Shown here piece by piece: positions 34,420 through 42,650 of a stretch of 64,000 bases of DNA. The notes under the pieces were generated by a model. It saw only the letters and a list, made by a program, of their open reading frames with translations. It was not told where the DNA came from and ran no database searches. Each line of letters starts with the position of its first letter. The stretch's first letter is position 1. The DNA is from WRAV01 sp050950205 (GTDB lineage: Bacteria; Bacillota; Clostridia; Oscillospirales; Ruminococcaceae). The DNA lies in assembly GCA_050950205.1 (NCBI GenBank), contig JBMNHF010000020.1:1-64000 (forward strand). Reading direction: 5' to 3'. The translations under genes were made by a program, and so were the position numbers.

Positions 34420-35469
34420 ATGATTAGTTTTTTGGATTTTGTCACACAGGTAATGCAGAATCCCGCATTGCTGGTCACGGTTCTTTTGACATTGGCGGTG
34501 ATTCTTGTCAACGGTTGGACCGATGCGCCCAACGCCATCGCCACAGCCATTTCCACCCGTGCCATCGCCCCCAAAACAGCAATTCTTGTGGCATCGGTTT
34601 TTAACTTTTTAGGGATTCTGGTGATGACCACCATCAATAAAAAGGTGGCGGAAACCATTTACAAAATGGTGGATTTTGGGGATAACTCTCATGAGGCTTT
34701 GGTGGCGCTGTGCGCTGCCATGATTGCCATTGTGCTGTGGGCGGTAGCCGCTTGGGTTTTTGGAATTCCCACCAGCGAAAGCCATGCTTTGATAGCCGGA
34801 CTAACGGGAGCCGCAATCTCCATTCACAATAGCCTGGAGGGGGTAAACGGCGCTGAGTGGATGAAGGTGCTGTACGGGCTGATGCTTTCCACCTTTTTGG
34901 GCTTTGCCATGGGCTATATCTTTGTCAAGTTCTTAGAGTTGCTGTTTCGCAATGTGGATCGGCGCAAAACCACCGGTTTCTTTCGAAAGGCCCAGGTAAC
35001 CGGAGCAGCCGCCATGGCATTTATGCATGGCGCTCAGGACGGCCAAAAATTCATGGGTGTGTTCTTATTGGGTATGGCTCTTAGCAGGGGACAAGCTAAT
35101 GTCACAACCTTTGAAATTCCCTTTTGGCTGATTCTGCTATGTTCTATCGTGATGGGGTTGGGCACCTCGGTGGGGGGGTACCGCATCATCAAGGCTGTGG
35201 GGATGGATATGGTCAAGTTGGAAACCTATCAAGGCTTTGCAGCGGATATAGCCGGGGCCGGCTGCCTGCTGATTTCCTCCCTGACCGGCGTACCGGTTTC
35301 TACCACTCACACCAAAACCACCGCCATTATGGGGGTGGGGGCTGCGCGGCGGCTGCGCAGTGTCAACTGGAGCGTGGTGGGCGAAATGCTGCTCACCTGG
35401 GTGCTCACCTTCCCCGGCTGTGGACTAATCGGATTTATCATGGCCAAGCTGTTTTTGGCCTTTCTATAA
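34420..35469 (+). CDS. pit: PiT-family inorganic phosphate transporter
   Basis: A low-affinity phosphate/cation symporter of 349 residues with about ten membrane helices. The two inverted family repeats are visible: NGWTDAPNAIATAISTRAI near the N-terminus, and later AFMHGAQDGQKFMGVFLLG and VSTTHTKTTAIMGVG. Pit proteins usually read FNDxxNAIAT, so WTDAPNAIAT is a minor variant. ATG 34420 is used because GGAAGGA precedes it at a short distance. It is followed after 16 bases by the DUF47 gene, the typical pit partner. Beside the pyrophosphatase it could export or import the phosphate released from PPi. Confidence 0.93.
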   Translation: MISFLDFVTQVMQNPALLVTVLLTLAVILVNGWTDAPNAIATAISTRAIAPKTAILVASVFNFLGILVMTTINKKVAETIYKMVDFGDNSHEALVALCAAMIAIVLWAVAAWVFGIPTSESHALIAGLTGAAISIHNSLEGVNGAEWMKVLYGLMLSTFLGFAMGYIFVKFLELLFRNVDRRKTTGFFRKAQVTGAAAMAFMHGAQDGQKFMGVFLLGMALSRGQANVTTFEIPFWLILLCSIVMGLGTSVGGYRIIKAVGMDMVKLETYQGFAADIAGAGCLLISSLTGVPVSTTHTKTTAIMGVGAARRLRSVNWSVVGEMLLTWVLTFPGCGLIGFIMAKLFLAFL

Positions 35470-35485
35470 AGTAGGAGGATAAACA

Positions 35486-36103
35486 ATGGCGAAGAAAAAT
35501 CCATATTTTAACGACTTTATCACGATGGTGAGCTACTCCTGCCAGGCAGCGGAATATTTACAGCAAGCCCTCAGGCAATTTAAACCCGAATTGCTGGCCC
35601 AACAGAGAAAAGACATGCACGAAATTGAACACGCCGAGGATAAACTAAAGCATCAGATGCTCAAGCGGCTGGTGAAAGAATTTGTAACCCCCATCGACCG
35701 GGAGGACATCATTCAGCTGGCCAATGAGCTGGACAACGTAACCGATAAAATTGAAGATATTCTCATTCGCATGTATATGTACAACATCAAGGAAGTTCAC
35801 CCGGCGGCCATCGAGTTTTCCGATGTCATCGCAGACTGCTGCAAAGCCTTGCAACACGCCATCAAGGAATTTCCCAACTTCCAAAAGTCCACGGTGCTTC
35901 ATCAGGCCATTGTGGACGTAAACAATATGGAGGAAAAGGGAGATGCGATTTATATTGACGCGGTGCGCTCTTTGTATGAGCAGGGAAACGACCCTGTCAA
36001 AATCCTGGTCTGGAGCGAACTCTTTGACAAGTTTGAAGATTGCTGCGATACCTGTGAGCATGTGGCGGATCTGATGGAAATGATTGCAATGAAAAATTCA
36101 TAA
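35486..36103 (+). CDS. DUF47/PhoU-like Pit accessory protein
   Basis: A 205-residue, mostly helical cytosolic protein of the DUF47 (TIGR00153) family, related to PhoU. Seen: the acidic metal-binding heptads HEIEHAEDKLKHQMLKRL, PIDREDIIQLANELDNVTDKIED near residues 70-95, and the C-terminal KFEDCCDTCEHVADLMEMI. These proteins bind Fe or Mn clusters and regulate the neighbouring Pit transporter. AGGAGGATAAACA precedes the ATG. It is co-transcribed with the transporter and closed by a strong terminator. Confidence 0.9.
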   Translation: MAKKNPYFNDFITMVSYSCQAAEYLQQALRQFKPELLAQQRKDMHEIEHAEDKLKHQMLKRLVKEFVTPIDREDIIQLANELDNVTDKIEDILIRMYMYNIKEVHPAAIEFSDVIADCCKALQHAIKEFPNFQKSTVLHQAIVDVNNMEEKGDAIYIDAVRSLYEQGNDPVKILVWSELFDKFEDCCDTCEHVADLMEMIAMKNS

Positions 36104-36105
36104 AG

Positions 36106-36146
36106 AAAGACAGCAGACACCTTTTGTGCCTGCTGTCTTTTTGTTT
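36106..36146 (+). terminator. Intrinsic terminator after pit operon
   Basis: AAAGACAGCAG pairs with CTGCTGTCTTT and is followed by TTGTTTT. It lies directly after the DUF47 stop and before the convergent trpB-type gene. Confidence 0.85.
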
Positions 36147-36174
36147 TGCCTGCAGCTATGCTGTTTGCCAGAAG

Positions 36175-37563
36175 TTACTCCTGAATTCCCGGTATCTTGG
36201 GCAGCTTGGAAAAACCTTTTTCCAAGTCGGCATCGGTGGGGATATAGTCGGTCATATCTCCGCTGTTGTACTTGATATAGGCCGTCATGTCAAAGTAACC
36301 GGTGCCGGTCAGGCCAAAGAGAATGGTTTTTGCTTCCCCGGTTTCTTTGCAGCGCAGCGCCTCATCAATGGCCACTTTAATGGCGTGGGCCGACTCGGGG
36401 GCCGGCAGAATCCCCTCCGACTTAATAAACACTTTTGCGGCGTCAAACACTTTGGTCTGTTCCACCCCTCTGGCCTCATCCAAAAAGCCGTCGTGGTAAA
36501 GCTTGGAGATGATGGGGCTCATGCCGTGATAACGCAGTCCGCCGGCGTGGTTGGGGGAAGGAATAAAGTGAGAGCCCAGAGTGTACATCCGCATTAAGGG
36601 GGTGATGCAGCCGGTATCTCCGAAATCGTAGGCATATTTCCCCCGGGACAGAGAGGGGCAGCTCATGGGCTCCACAGCGATGAAATAAGGGGAAGCCTTA
36701 CCCAGCAGCTTATCCCGCATAAAGGGAGCAATCAATCCGCCCAGGTTGGAGCCGCCTCCTGCACATCCGATGATAAGGTCGGGATATTCGCCGTATTTTT
36801 CCAGAGCAGCTTTGGCCTCCAATCCGATGATGCTCTGATGCATCACCACATGATCCAGCACACTGCCCAACACATACCGATAACCTTCTGTGCTGGCGGC
36901 CACTTCGACTGCCTCCGAAATGGCGCAGCCCAGCGAGCCGGTGGTGCCGGGGTTTTCCTCCAAAATCTTGCGACCCACTTCAGTGGTCTGGGAGGGAGAG
37001 GAAATGACGTTGGCTCCAAAGGTTTCCATAATAGCCTTGCGGTGCGGTTTTTGCTCGGCGGATACTTTGACCATATACACCTGCAGGGGAATGTCAAAAT
37101 AACCCGCCGCCATGGACAAAGCAGTGCCCCACTGGCCTGCCCCCGTTTCGGTGGTAAGGCCCTTTAGTCCCTGTTTTTTGGCATAGTAGGCTTGGGGTGC
37201 CGCCGAGTTGAGCTTGTGGGAACCGGAGGTGTTGGAGCCTTCGTACTTATAGTAGATTTTTGCCGGCGTGCCCAAAGCCTTTTCCAGGCAATAAGCCCGA
37301 ACCACAGGGGAAGGCCGGTACATCTTGTAGAAATTTACAATCTCTTCGGGGATATCGATAAAGGGAGTGGTGAAATCCATTTCCTGAGCGGCGCACTCGT
37401 CGCAAAAAATCGGCCGCAAGTCCTCATAGGTGATGGGTTTGCCGGTGGCAGGATTGAGCATGGGATCGGGCTTTTCTTTCATATCGGCCCGCAGGTTATA
37501 CCACTGGCGGGGCATCTCGTTTTCAGTCAGATAAATTTTGTACGGAACTTCTTTGTTTGTCAT
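36175..37563 (-). CDS. trpB: TrpB2-type tryptophan synthase beta chain
   Basis: A PLP enzyme of 462 residues, joining indole and serine to make tryptophan. It has the longer N-terminus typical of TrpB2 (YKIYLTENEMPRQWYNLRAD) instead of the TrpB1 form. The PLP lysine lies near residue 117 in SNTSGSHKLNSA, and the phosphate-binding glycine loop is GCAGGGSNLGG. Catalytic Glu is in TTETGAGQWG. No trpA or other trp genes adjoin, and TrpB2 proteins often lack the TrpA contact, so it may rescue free indole. The upstream Trp-specific T-box shows control by uncharged tRNA-Trp. ATG 37563 follows AAAGGGG. Confidence 0.93.
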   Translation of the reverse strand: MTNKEVPYKIYLTENEMPRQWYNLRADMKEKPDPMLNPATGKPITYEDLRPIFCDECAAQEMDFTTPFIDIPEEIVNFYKMYRPSPVVRAYCLEKALGTPAKIYYKYEGSNTSGSHKLNSAAPQAYYAKKQGLKGLTTETGAGQWGTALSMAAGYFDIPLQVYMVKVSAEQKPHRKAIMETFGANVISSPSQTTEVGRKILEENPGTTGSLGCAISEAVEVAASTEGYRYVLGSVLDHVVMHQSIIGLEAKAALEKYGEYPDLIIGCAGGGSNLGGLIAPFMRDKLLGKASPYFIAVEPMSCPSLSRGKYAYDFGDTGCITPLMRMYTLGSHFIPSPNHAGGLRYHGMSPIISKLYHDGFLDEARGVEQTKVFDAAKVFIKSEGILPAPESAHAIKVAIDEALRCKETGEAKTILFGLTGTGYFDMTAYIKYNSGDMTDYIPTDADLEKGFSKLPKIPGIQE

Positions 37564-37599
37564 TGCGTATTACCCCTTTCTCATTTGTGGTTGGGGGCC

Positions 37600-37890
37600 G
37601 GACAACAACAAAAAACCCTTGCCCCCGGTTCAGGGACAAGAGTTACTACTCCTGCGGTACCACCCTAATTGGCGATGTCGCCCACTTTGCGCGTGCACTG
37701 TCATGCACTCTCAACTGATAACGGGCAGAGTCCCCGTCGGAAGCTACTCAGTTGCTTGAACCTTTCGCCCCGCCCTCATGGGTCCATTCGGCATCCGCTT
37801 CCATACCACGGTTCCACCATCACGCGGCTCTCTGCAATTTCGGCAAGATGCTTACTTACTCCCAATCAACGGTTTGCTTGTTGTTACTGG
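37600..37890 (-). promoter_or_regulatory. T-box leader, Trp specifier
   Basis: Read on the minus strand: a stem I region with CAGAGAGCC and GGTGGAACC, then GAATGGACC, where the specifier triplet after GAA is UGG (Trp). The canonical T-box antiterminator sequence AGGGTGGTACCGCAGG is at about 37652-37667, followed by a terminator made from CTTGTCCC and GGGCAAGGG with a T run ending near 37608. Uncharged tRNA-Trp should stabilise the antiterminator and turn on the trpB2 gene 40 bases downstream. Confidence 0.92.
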
Positions 37891-37892
37891 CT

Positions 37893-37922
37893 AGGATATC
37901 ACAAGGATGCTTGAACTGTCAA
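37893..37922 (-). promoter_or_regulatory. Predicted promoter of T-box/trpB2 transcript
   Basis: TTGACA (37917-37922 on the complement), an 18-base spacer and TATCCT (37893-37898) stand directly before the T-box stem I. Confidence 0.65.
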
Positions 37923-38078
37923 GAGCAATTTTTTCTTCCGCCTTGGTTTTTGTGAAAATTTGTCAGCCAAAGGGGCGGAATCCTCCGCCCCCTTCGGCAT
38001 ATATGACAATTAAATAAGGTAAATTCGGGTTTGGAGCGCAGCTTTCAAGTAATACAACCTGACAGCTTGGTATGTAAC

Positions 38079-39071
38079 TTAACCGGTCAACAACGCCGTA
38101 AAAGTCTGGGGCCCGGCAATGCCATCGGGGGTGAGGTAATGATCCCTTTGGAAAAACCGCAGAGCAGCAGCCGTGCGGGGACCAAATACGCCATCCACCT
38201 CTCCGGGGTCATAACCGTTAAGGATCAGCAGTACCTGCAGCAGGGCCACCAATCCCCCCTTGCTCCCCAGGCGAAAAGGGCGAATGGCATTGAGCGTGCG
38301 GGGGCCCAAAATGCCGTCCACCGGAATTTGAGCGTCGTAAGCGCCGTTAAGCTCGATTTGCAGGGCAATGACAGCCGCTTTTTTGGTGGCATCGTCAAAG
38401 CGTCCGGTGGGTCGCAACCCAAAGCCGTAGCGCTGCTCCAAAAGTTCCTGCATATCGTAAATTTCGTTTTCCACCACCGGCGCACCAGAAGGCAAAGGCT
38501 GAGAAGGAGTGCGGTAGCTGAGACCAAAATACGCCAAAATACCCCGGGCAATGGCTTGAGCATATTCTTCCAGCTTTTCATCAAACAGTCGGTTGTCTTC
38601 TTCGTTGTTGATAAAGCCCATTTCCAGCAGCATGGCAGGCATGGTGGTGCGGCGCAGCACGGCATAATTCCCCCGGGAGACTCCGATCATGCGCTGTACC
38701 CCCACCTCGTCCAGCTCGGCAAGAACCAGTTGAGCTGCTCGGCCCGAGGTTTCTAAGGGGGCGGTAAGATAGATAAAGTTTTCCACTCCCTTGGTCCCTT
38801 CCGTCTGTTCCGGAAAGGAGTTCCGGTGCAGTGAAATAAACAGGTCGGCATCGGCTTCATTGGCCATGCGGGCTCTCTCATTGAGAGGAACGAAGACATC
38901 GGTACTGCGGGTCATCAGCACCTCGACCCCTTGGGCACGAAGGGCCCTTTCCACCGCCAAGGCCAGACGCAGGTTGTCGTCTTTTTCCAGGCGTCCCTCA
39001 AACTGGGCGCCGTTGTCCCATCCGCCATGACCGGCGTCTACCGCTATCAGCAAATTAGCTGGAGATTCCAT
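38079..39071 (-). CDS. N-acetylmuramoyl-L-alanine amidase with two peptidoglycan-binding repeats
   Basis: A 330-residue amidase that cuts the amide bond between muramic acid and the stem peptide. The amidase_3 domain (residues 8-185) shows zinc ligands and catalytic Glu: AVDAGHGGWDNGAQFEG, LFISLHRNSF and LLEMGFINNEEDN. Two PG_binding_1 repeats follow (about 205-270 and 275-330), the second clear in DGVFGPRTAAALRFFQRD. ATG 39071 is chosen by the domain start. The frame is open further upstream and could encode a hydrophobic segment, but that stretch looks like promoter DNA. With no signal peptide it may act in the mother cell or on the spore cortex. A GC-rich hairpin at 37971-37992 may end it. 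Confidence 0.88.
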   Translation of the reverse strand: MESPANLLIAVDAGHGGWDNGAQFEGRLEKDDNLRLALAVERALRAQGVEVLMTRSTDVFVPLNERARMANEADADLFISLHRNSFPEQTEGTKGVENFIYLTAPLETSGRAAQLVLAELDEVGVQRMIGVSRGNYAVLRRTTMPAMLLEMGFINNEEDNRLFDEKLEEYAQAIARGILAYFGLSYRTPSQPLPSGAPVVENEIYDMQELLEQRYGFGLRPTGRFDDATKKAAVIALQIELNGAYDAQIPVDGILGPRTLNAIRPFRLGSKGGLVALLQVLLILNGYDPGEVDGVFGPRTAAALRFFQRDHYLTPDGIAGPQTFTALLTG

Positions 39072-39227
39072 GCAGGCATCACGTTCCCTTCGGATTGTTG
39101 TAGTGCCGAAAAACTTTGACAACGTTGGGCAAATAAGATATACTACTAAATAAAGCAAAACAACCTTAAAAGCCAATTTTTCGGCTAATACAGTATAGAT
39201 AATCTCACAAAAAATGTGAGTCAATTT

Positions 39228-39288
39228 CCAACCGAGCTGCAATCCCGCCTGTCCGTTTACCGGAAGCGTGCAGGCGGTTGGTTTTTAC
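39228..39288 (+). promoter_or_regulatory. Leader terminator before cobalamin operon
   Basis: CCGCCTG (39245-39251) pairs with CAGGCGG (39271-39277), followed by TTGGTTTTTACG. The 3' arm can extend its pairing to CCAACCG at 39228-39234. It lies 40 bases before the first gene and after a small CTCAC/GTGAG hairpin, so it may be an attenuator. I looked for a B12-box upstream and saw none. Confidence 0.45.
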
Positions 39289-39320
39289 GTTGTGAGAGCT
39301 TGTGAAAGGTGGCAAAGAGG

Positions 39321-40232
39321 ATGAAAAAAATTCGCATTGCTTGCCGAGAAAGTGTTTTGGCGGTAGCGCAGGCTCATATGGTGGTGCAGGCGATTCGAGA
39401 TTACGATCCTCTTATAATACCGGAGCTGGTTATTTGCAAAACCCCCGCCGACAAACTCTCCCATCTTCCCAGGTTGCCTGCCAGCCTGGAAAAAGCTCAT
39501 CTGCCGGTGTTGGAGGAACAGCTGCGCACCAAGCAGGCAGATCTTGTGGTACACAATTTACAGGACCTGCCCTTTGAAGAAAATCCCGATTACCCTCTGG
39601 TGGCGGTGGGCAGGCGCATGGAACCCGGCTACGCCCTTGTCGTCTCCTCCAAACGCAACAAGCCGGACCATACCAGACCTATCGGCATTTCCAGCAAGAG
39701 ACATAAAATTCAGCTGGCTAAGCTTTATCCCGGTTGGGAATCCTCCATTGTCAACGGGGATTTGACCGCATGCCTTTCGGTTTTGGAGTCGGGAGTTTAC
39801 GGGGGACTGATTTTACCCGCCGCCTCCTTAACCGTTACCCATCACCAGGAGCAAATTTTTCAGATACTCCCTCTGCACCAAATGACCCCGGCCTGCTGCC
39901 AGGGCATCATCGCCGTGCAGGGCAGGGCGGGAGAATTGGTCAACTACCTGGCGGGCTTTCACAATGTGGATGCCTGGGACATGGCTTTGGCGGAACGAGC
40001 CTTTGGCAAAGCCATAGGAGGAGATGGAGCAGACTCCCCTATGGCCGCTGTTGCCGCCATCAAAGATGATAGTCTCACCATTCAAGGTTTGCTGATTGAC
40101 CGCAAAGGAACAGTGTGGGAGGGAATCTTATCCGGCAGGCGGGAGGACGCCGTTCAAATCGGAGCTGCCCTTGCCACCCGCCTTAAGCTGAACGCCGCGG
40201 GGCCGCAGCCTGCCAAGGAATACAACGATTAA
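39321..40232 (+). CDS. HemC-like protein missing cofactor-binding Cys
   Basis: A 303-residue protein of the porphobilinogen deaminase (hydroxymethylbilane synthase) fold: IRIACRESVLAVAQA at the N-terminus, VHNLQDLP (78-84) in place of VHSLKDVP, and ISSKRHKIQL (123-132) in place of TSSLRRQAQL. The catalytic Asp is kept (Asp82), but several substrate-binding Arg positions are changed, and the dipyrromethane-attaching Cys of GCQVPI is replaced in GADSPM (236-241, Ala237). Such a protein should not make hydroxymethylbilane in the normal way. It leads the late cobalamin operon, 16 bases before cobT. ATG 39321 is preferred over GTG 39309. The function is unknown; a binding or altered enzymatic role is possible. 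Confidence 0.75.
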   Translation: MKKIRIACRESVLAVAQAHMVVQAIRDYDPLIIPELVICKTPADKLSHLPRLPASLEKAHLPVLEEQLRTKQADLVVHNLQDLPFEENPDYPLVAVGRRMEPGYALVVSSKRNKPDHTRPIGISSKRHKIQLAKLYPGWESSIVNGDLTACLSVLESGVYGGLILPAASLTVTHHQEQIFQILPLHQMTPACCQGIIAVQGRAGELVNYLAGFHNVDAWDMALAERAFGKAIGGDGADSPMAAVAAIKDDSLTIQGLLIDRKGTVWEGILSGRREDAVQIGAALATRLKLNAAGPQPAKEYND

Positions 40233-40248
40233 TCATTGGGGGTGCAGC

Positions 40249-41322
40249 ATGAATCTTTCGCAAGCATTAAACAGCATCAAACCTCCCTGCCAAAAATCCA
40301 TGGAAGAAACTCACCGCCAGTTGGATCGTATCCTCAAGCCATTGGATAGCTTAGGACAGCTGGAAAGCCATCTGATCAAAATATCCGGCATGACCGGCAG
40401 TTCCTACTTTGATTTTTCCAAAAAGGCTGTGGTGGTGTTTTGTGCCGACAACGGCGTGGTGGAACAGGGTATTTCCCAGACGGGGAAAGAGGTAACGGCA
40501 CTGGTAGCCAAAAACCTTACCCTTGGACAAGCCTGTGTCTGCCATATGGCCCGGGTGGCGGGAGCCGATGTAATTCCTGTGGATATCGGCATTGACAGCG
40601 ACCAAAACATCCCCGGTGTGCTAAACCGAAGAATTGCCAAAGGTACCAAGGATTTTACCAGGCAACCCGCTATGACTCGGCAGGAGGCTACTGCTGCTTT
40701 GGAAGCGGGCATCGAACTTGCTGTAGAGTTGAAGGAAAAAGGCTATCGTCTGCTGGCTACGGGGGAGATGGGCATCGGCAACACCACCACCTCCTCGGCG
40801 CTGGCTGCGGTGCTGCTGGGGCTTCCGATCCGGCAGGTAACGGGACGGGGGGCAGGACTTTCCGATGAGGGACTTGCCCGCAAAATGAAGGTGATTGAGC
40901 AGGGGATTGCCCTGCACTCTCCCGATCCGGAAGATCCTTTGGGGCTTTTGTCCGCTTTGGGGGGATTTGACATTGCGGGAATGGCGGGGCTGTGTATCGG
41001 CTGTGCCGTCATTGGCCTTCCGGTGGTGCTGGATGGCCTCATTTCCTGTGTTTCCGCTCTGCTGGCGGTAAAGCTCAACCCGCTAATCCGCCACTACCTT
41101 CTTCCCTCTCACCTTTCCGCCGAGCCTGCCGGGGCAATGCTGTTGGAGCGGCTGGAGCTTCGGCCTCTCCTTTCCGCTGGCATGAAGGTGGGAGAGGGCA
41201 CCGGCGCGGTGGCCACCTTTCCCCTTTACGATATGATTTGCTCCATCTACTGCAACATGCCAAGATTTGACGATACCACCATCACCCCTTATCAGCGGTA
41301 TCCAGCACTTGCTGAGCACTGA
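40249..41322 (+). CDS. cobT: Nicotinate-nucleotide:dimethylbenzimidazole phosphoribosyltransferase
   Basis: CobT, 357 residues, activates the lower-ligand base of cobalamin by transferring ribose phosphate from nicotinate mononucleotide to give alpha-ribazole phosphate. Family features: LDSLGQLESHLIKISGM, FCADNGVVEQGIS, TGEMGIGNTTTSSAL and the catalytic Glu316 in KVGEGTGA. The start ATG 40249 follows TTGGGGGTGCAGC. The operon has no bluB or bza genes in view, so the base must be imported or made elsewhere. Confidence 0.96.
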   Translation: MNLSQALNSIKPPCQKSMEETHRQLDRILKPLDSLGQLESHLIKISGMTGSSYFDFSKKAVVVFCADNGVVEQGISQTGKEVTALVAKNLTLGQACVCHMARVAGADVIPVDIGIDSDQNIPGVLNRRIAKGTKDFTRQPAMTRQEATAALEAGIELAVELKEKGYRLLATGEMGIGNTTTSSALAAVLLGLPIRQVTGRGAGLSDEGLARKMKVIEQGIALHSPDPEDPLGLLSALGGFDIAGMAGLCIGCAVIGLPVVLDGLISCVSALLAVKLNPLIRHYLLPSHLSAEPAGAMLLERLELRPLLSAGMKVGEGTGAVATFPLYDMICSIYCNMPRFDDTTITPYQRYPALAEH

Positions 41323-41349
41323 ACTATATTTTTCGGGAGGTGTAAAGCC

Positions 41350-41880
41350 GTGCTGGCATTGCTGTACGGCGGTTCCGCTTGCGGCAAAAGCGCTATGGCA
41401 GAAGATATTTGCACCGGTTTGGGAGGCAAAACTCTCTACGTAGCCACCATGCGCCCTTGGGGCAATGATGCTCAGGAGCGAATTGCCCGTCATCGCGCTC
41501 TGCGGGCGGACAAGGGTTTTGATACGTTGGAGCATTACCAAGCATTGCAAAATCTGCATCTGTCCAAACAGTACGATACGCTGCTGCTGGAATGTGTGGG
41601 CAACCTAGTGGCCAACACCCTCTTTGAAGACCAAAAACCACCTCATCAGGTGGTGGACGAGGTGCTGAAGGGAACCGTTTTTTTGCTGGAGCGGGTTCCC
41701 CATCTGGTTTTTGTCACCAACGACATCTTTTCCGATGGCGTTGTCTATCCCAAAGAAACAAGCCTTTACCAAAGCTGCATTGGCCAAATCAACCAGGAGC
41801 TGTCACAACTGGCTGACGTGGTGATGGAAGTGGTTTGCGGCCTTGCCATCTACCACAAGGGGGGAGGGGTTTTGCCGTGA
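41350..41880 (+). CDS. cobU: Adenosylcobinamide kinase/guanylyltransferase
   Basis: CobU, 176 residues, phosphorylates adenosylcobinamide and then attaches GMP. The P-loop is GGSACGKSAMAED. The guanylylated His lies in ARHRALRADKGFDTLE. The C-terminal VFVTNDIFSDGVVYP and QINQELSQLADVVMEVVCGL match the family. GTG 41350 has GGGAGG 9 bases upstream. The stop overlaps the cobS start. A shorter second CobU-like gene lies at 42647. Confidence 0.92.
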   Translation: MLALLYGGSACGKSAMAEDICTGLGGKTLYVATMRPWGNDAQERIARHRALRADKGFDTLEHYQALQNLHLSKQYDTLLLECVGNLVANTLFEDQKPPHQVVDEVLKGTVFLLERVPHLVFVTNDIFSDGVVYPKETSLYQSCIGQINQELSQLADVVMEVVCGLAIYHKGGGVLP

Positions 41881-42650
41881 TGAAAAGCCTCTGGGACGGC
41901 TTTTGCTCCGCCTTTTCCATGTACAGCATTCTTCCGGTTCCCCCTGCCCGGTGGCATAGAGACAGCATGCGGTATGCTTTGTGCTTTCTTCCTCTTGTAG
42001 GGGTGGCGGTGATGCTGCCTGCCTTGCTGTGGCAATCCCTTTCCTTTGGCCGAGGGATCTCCCCCGGGCTGTTTGCCGCCGTGGCAACCTTGCTGCCCCT
42101 AATCATCAGCGGCGGCATTCACATGGACGGCTTTTTGGATACTGTAGATGCTCTTTCCAGCCACGCTCCTCCGGAAAAAAAGCTGGAAATTATGTCCGAC
42201 CCCCATATGGGAGCCTTTGGCGTGATAGGCTGTGGGTTTTACCTTTTGCTCAGCTTTGGTTTATGGTGTCAGGTGTACGCCACTCCACGCCTGATGCTCT
42301 TTCCCGTTGTGGGGTATGTGCTCTCCCGCTCTCTCAGCGGCTGGGGGGTAGCCCATTTTCCCTGCGCCAAAACATCGGGATTGGTTTATTTTTTTTCGGG
42401 GGGAGCTTCCCGCTTGGGAGTTACTCTTTGCTGCGGAGGAGGAGTGGCGCTCTCTCTGGGCTTTCTCCTTTGGCTGGAGCCTTTTTGGGGCGCTGTCAAC
42501 GCAGTCCTTTGCCTTGTGTATGCCGTTGCCCACAAAAGAATGCTGCTGCGGGAATTTGGCGGCAACACCGGAGACCTTTCGGGATTTCTTTCCCAAACCA
42601 TTGAGCTGCTGACCCTGTTGGTGGCGGCAATTGGAGGAATTGTATCATGA
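41880..42650 (+). CDS. cobS: Adenosylcobinamide-GDP ribazoletransferase
   Basis: CobS, the integral membrane cobalamin synthase that joins adenosylcobinamide-GDP and alpha-ribazole (phosphate). It has 256 residues with about six helices. Family motifs: FSMYSILPVP at the N-terminus, GGIHMDGFLDTVDAL with the metal-binding Asp residues, DPHMGAFGVIG and the late FGGNTGDLSGF. ATG 41880 overlaps the cobU stop and is preceded by GGGGAGGGG; GTG 41877 is equally possible. Its stop overlaps the next start by 4 bases. Confidence 0.95.
   Translation: MKSLWDGFCSAFSMYSILPVPPARWHRDSMRYALCFLPLVGVAVMLPALLWQSLSFGRGISPGLFAAVATLLPLIISGGIHMDGFLDTVDALSSHAPPEKKLEIMSDPHMGAFGVIGCGFYLLLSFGLWCQVYATPRLMLFPVVGYVLSRSLSGWGVAHFPCAKTSGLVYFFSGGASRLGVTLCCGGGVALSLGFLLWLEPFWGAVNAVLCLVYAVAHKRMLLREFGGNTGDLSGFLSQTIELLTLLVAAIGGIVS

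Noticed and set aside
39072..39320. Cobalamin riboswitch before the cob operon
   Set aside because: I looked for the B12-box and did not see it; only a terminator-like hairpin is supported.
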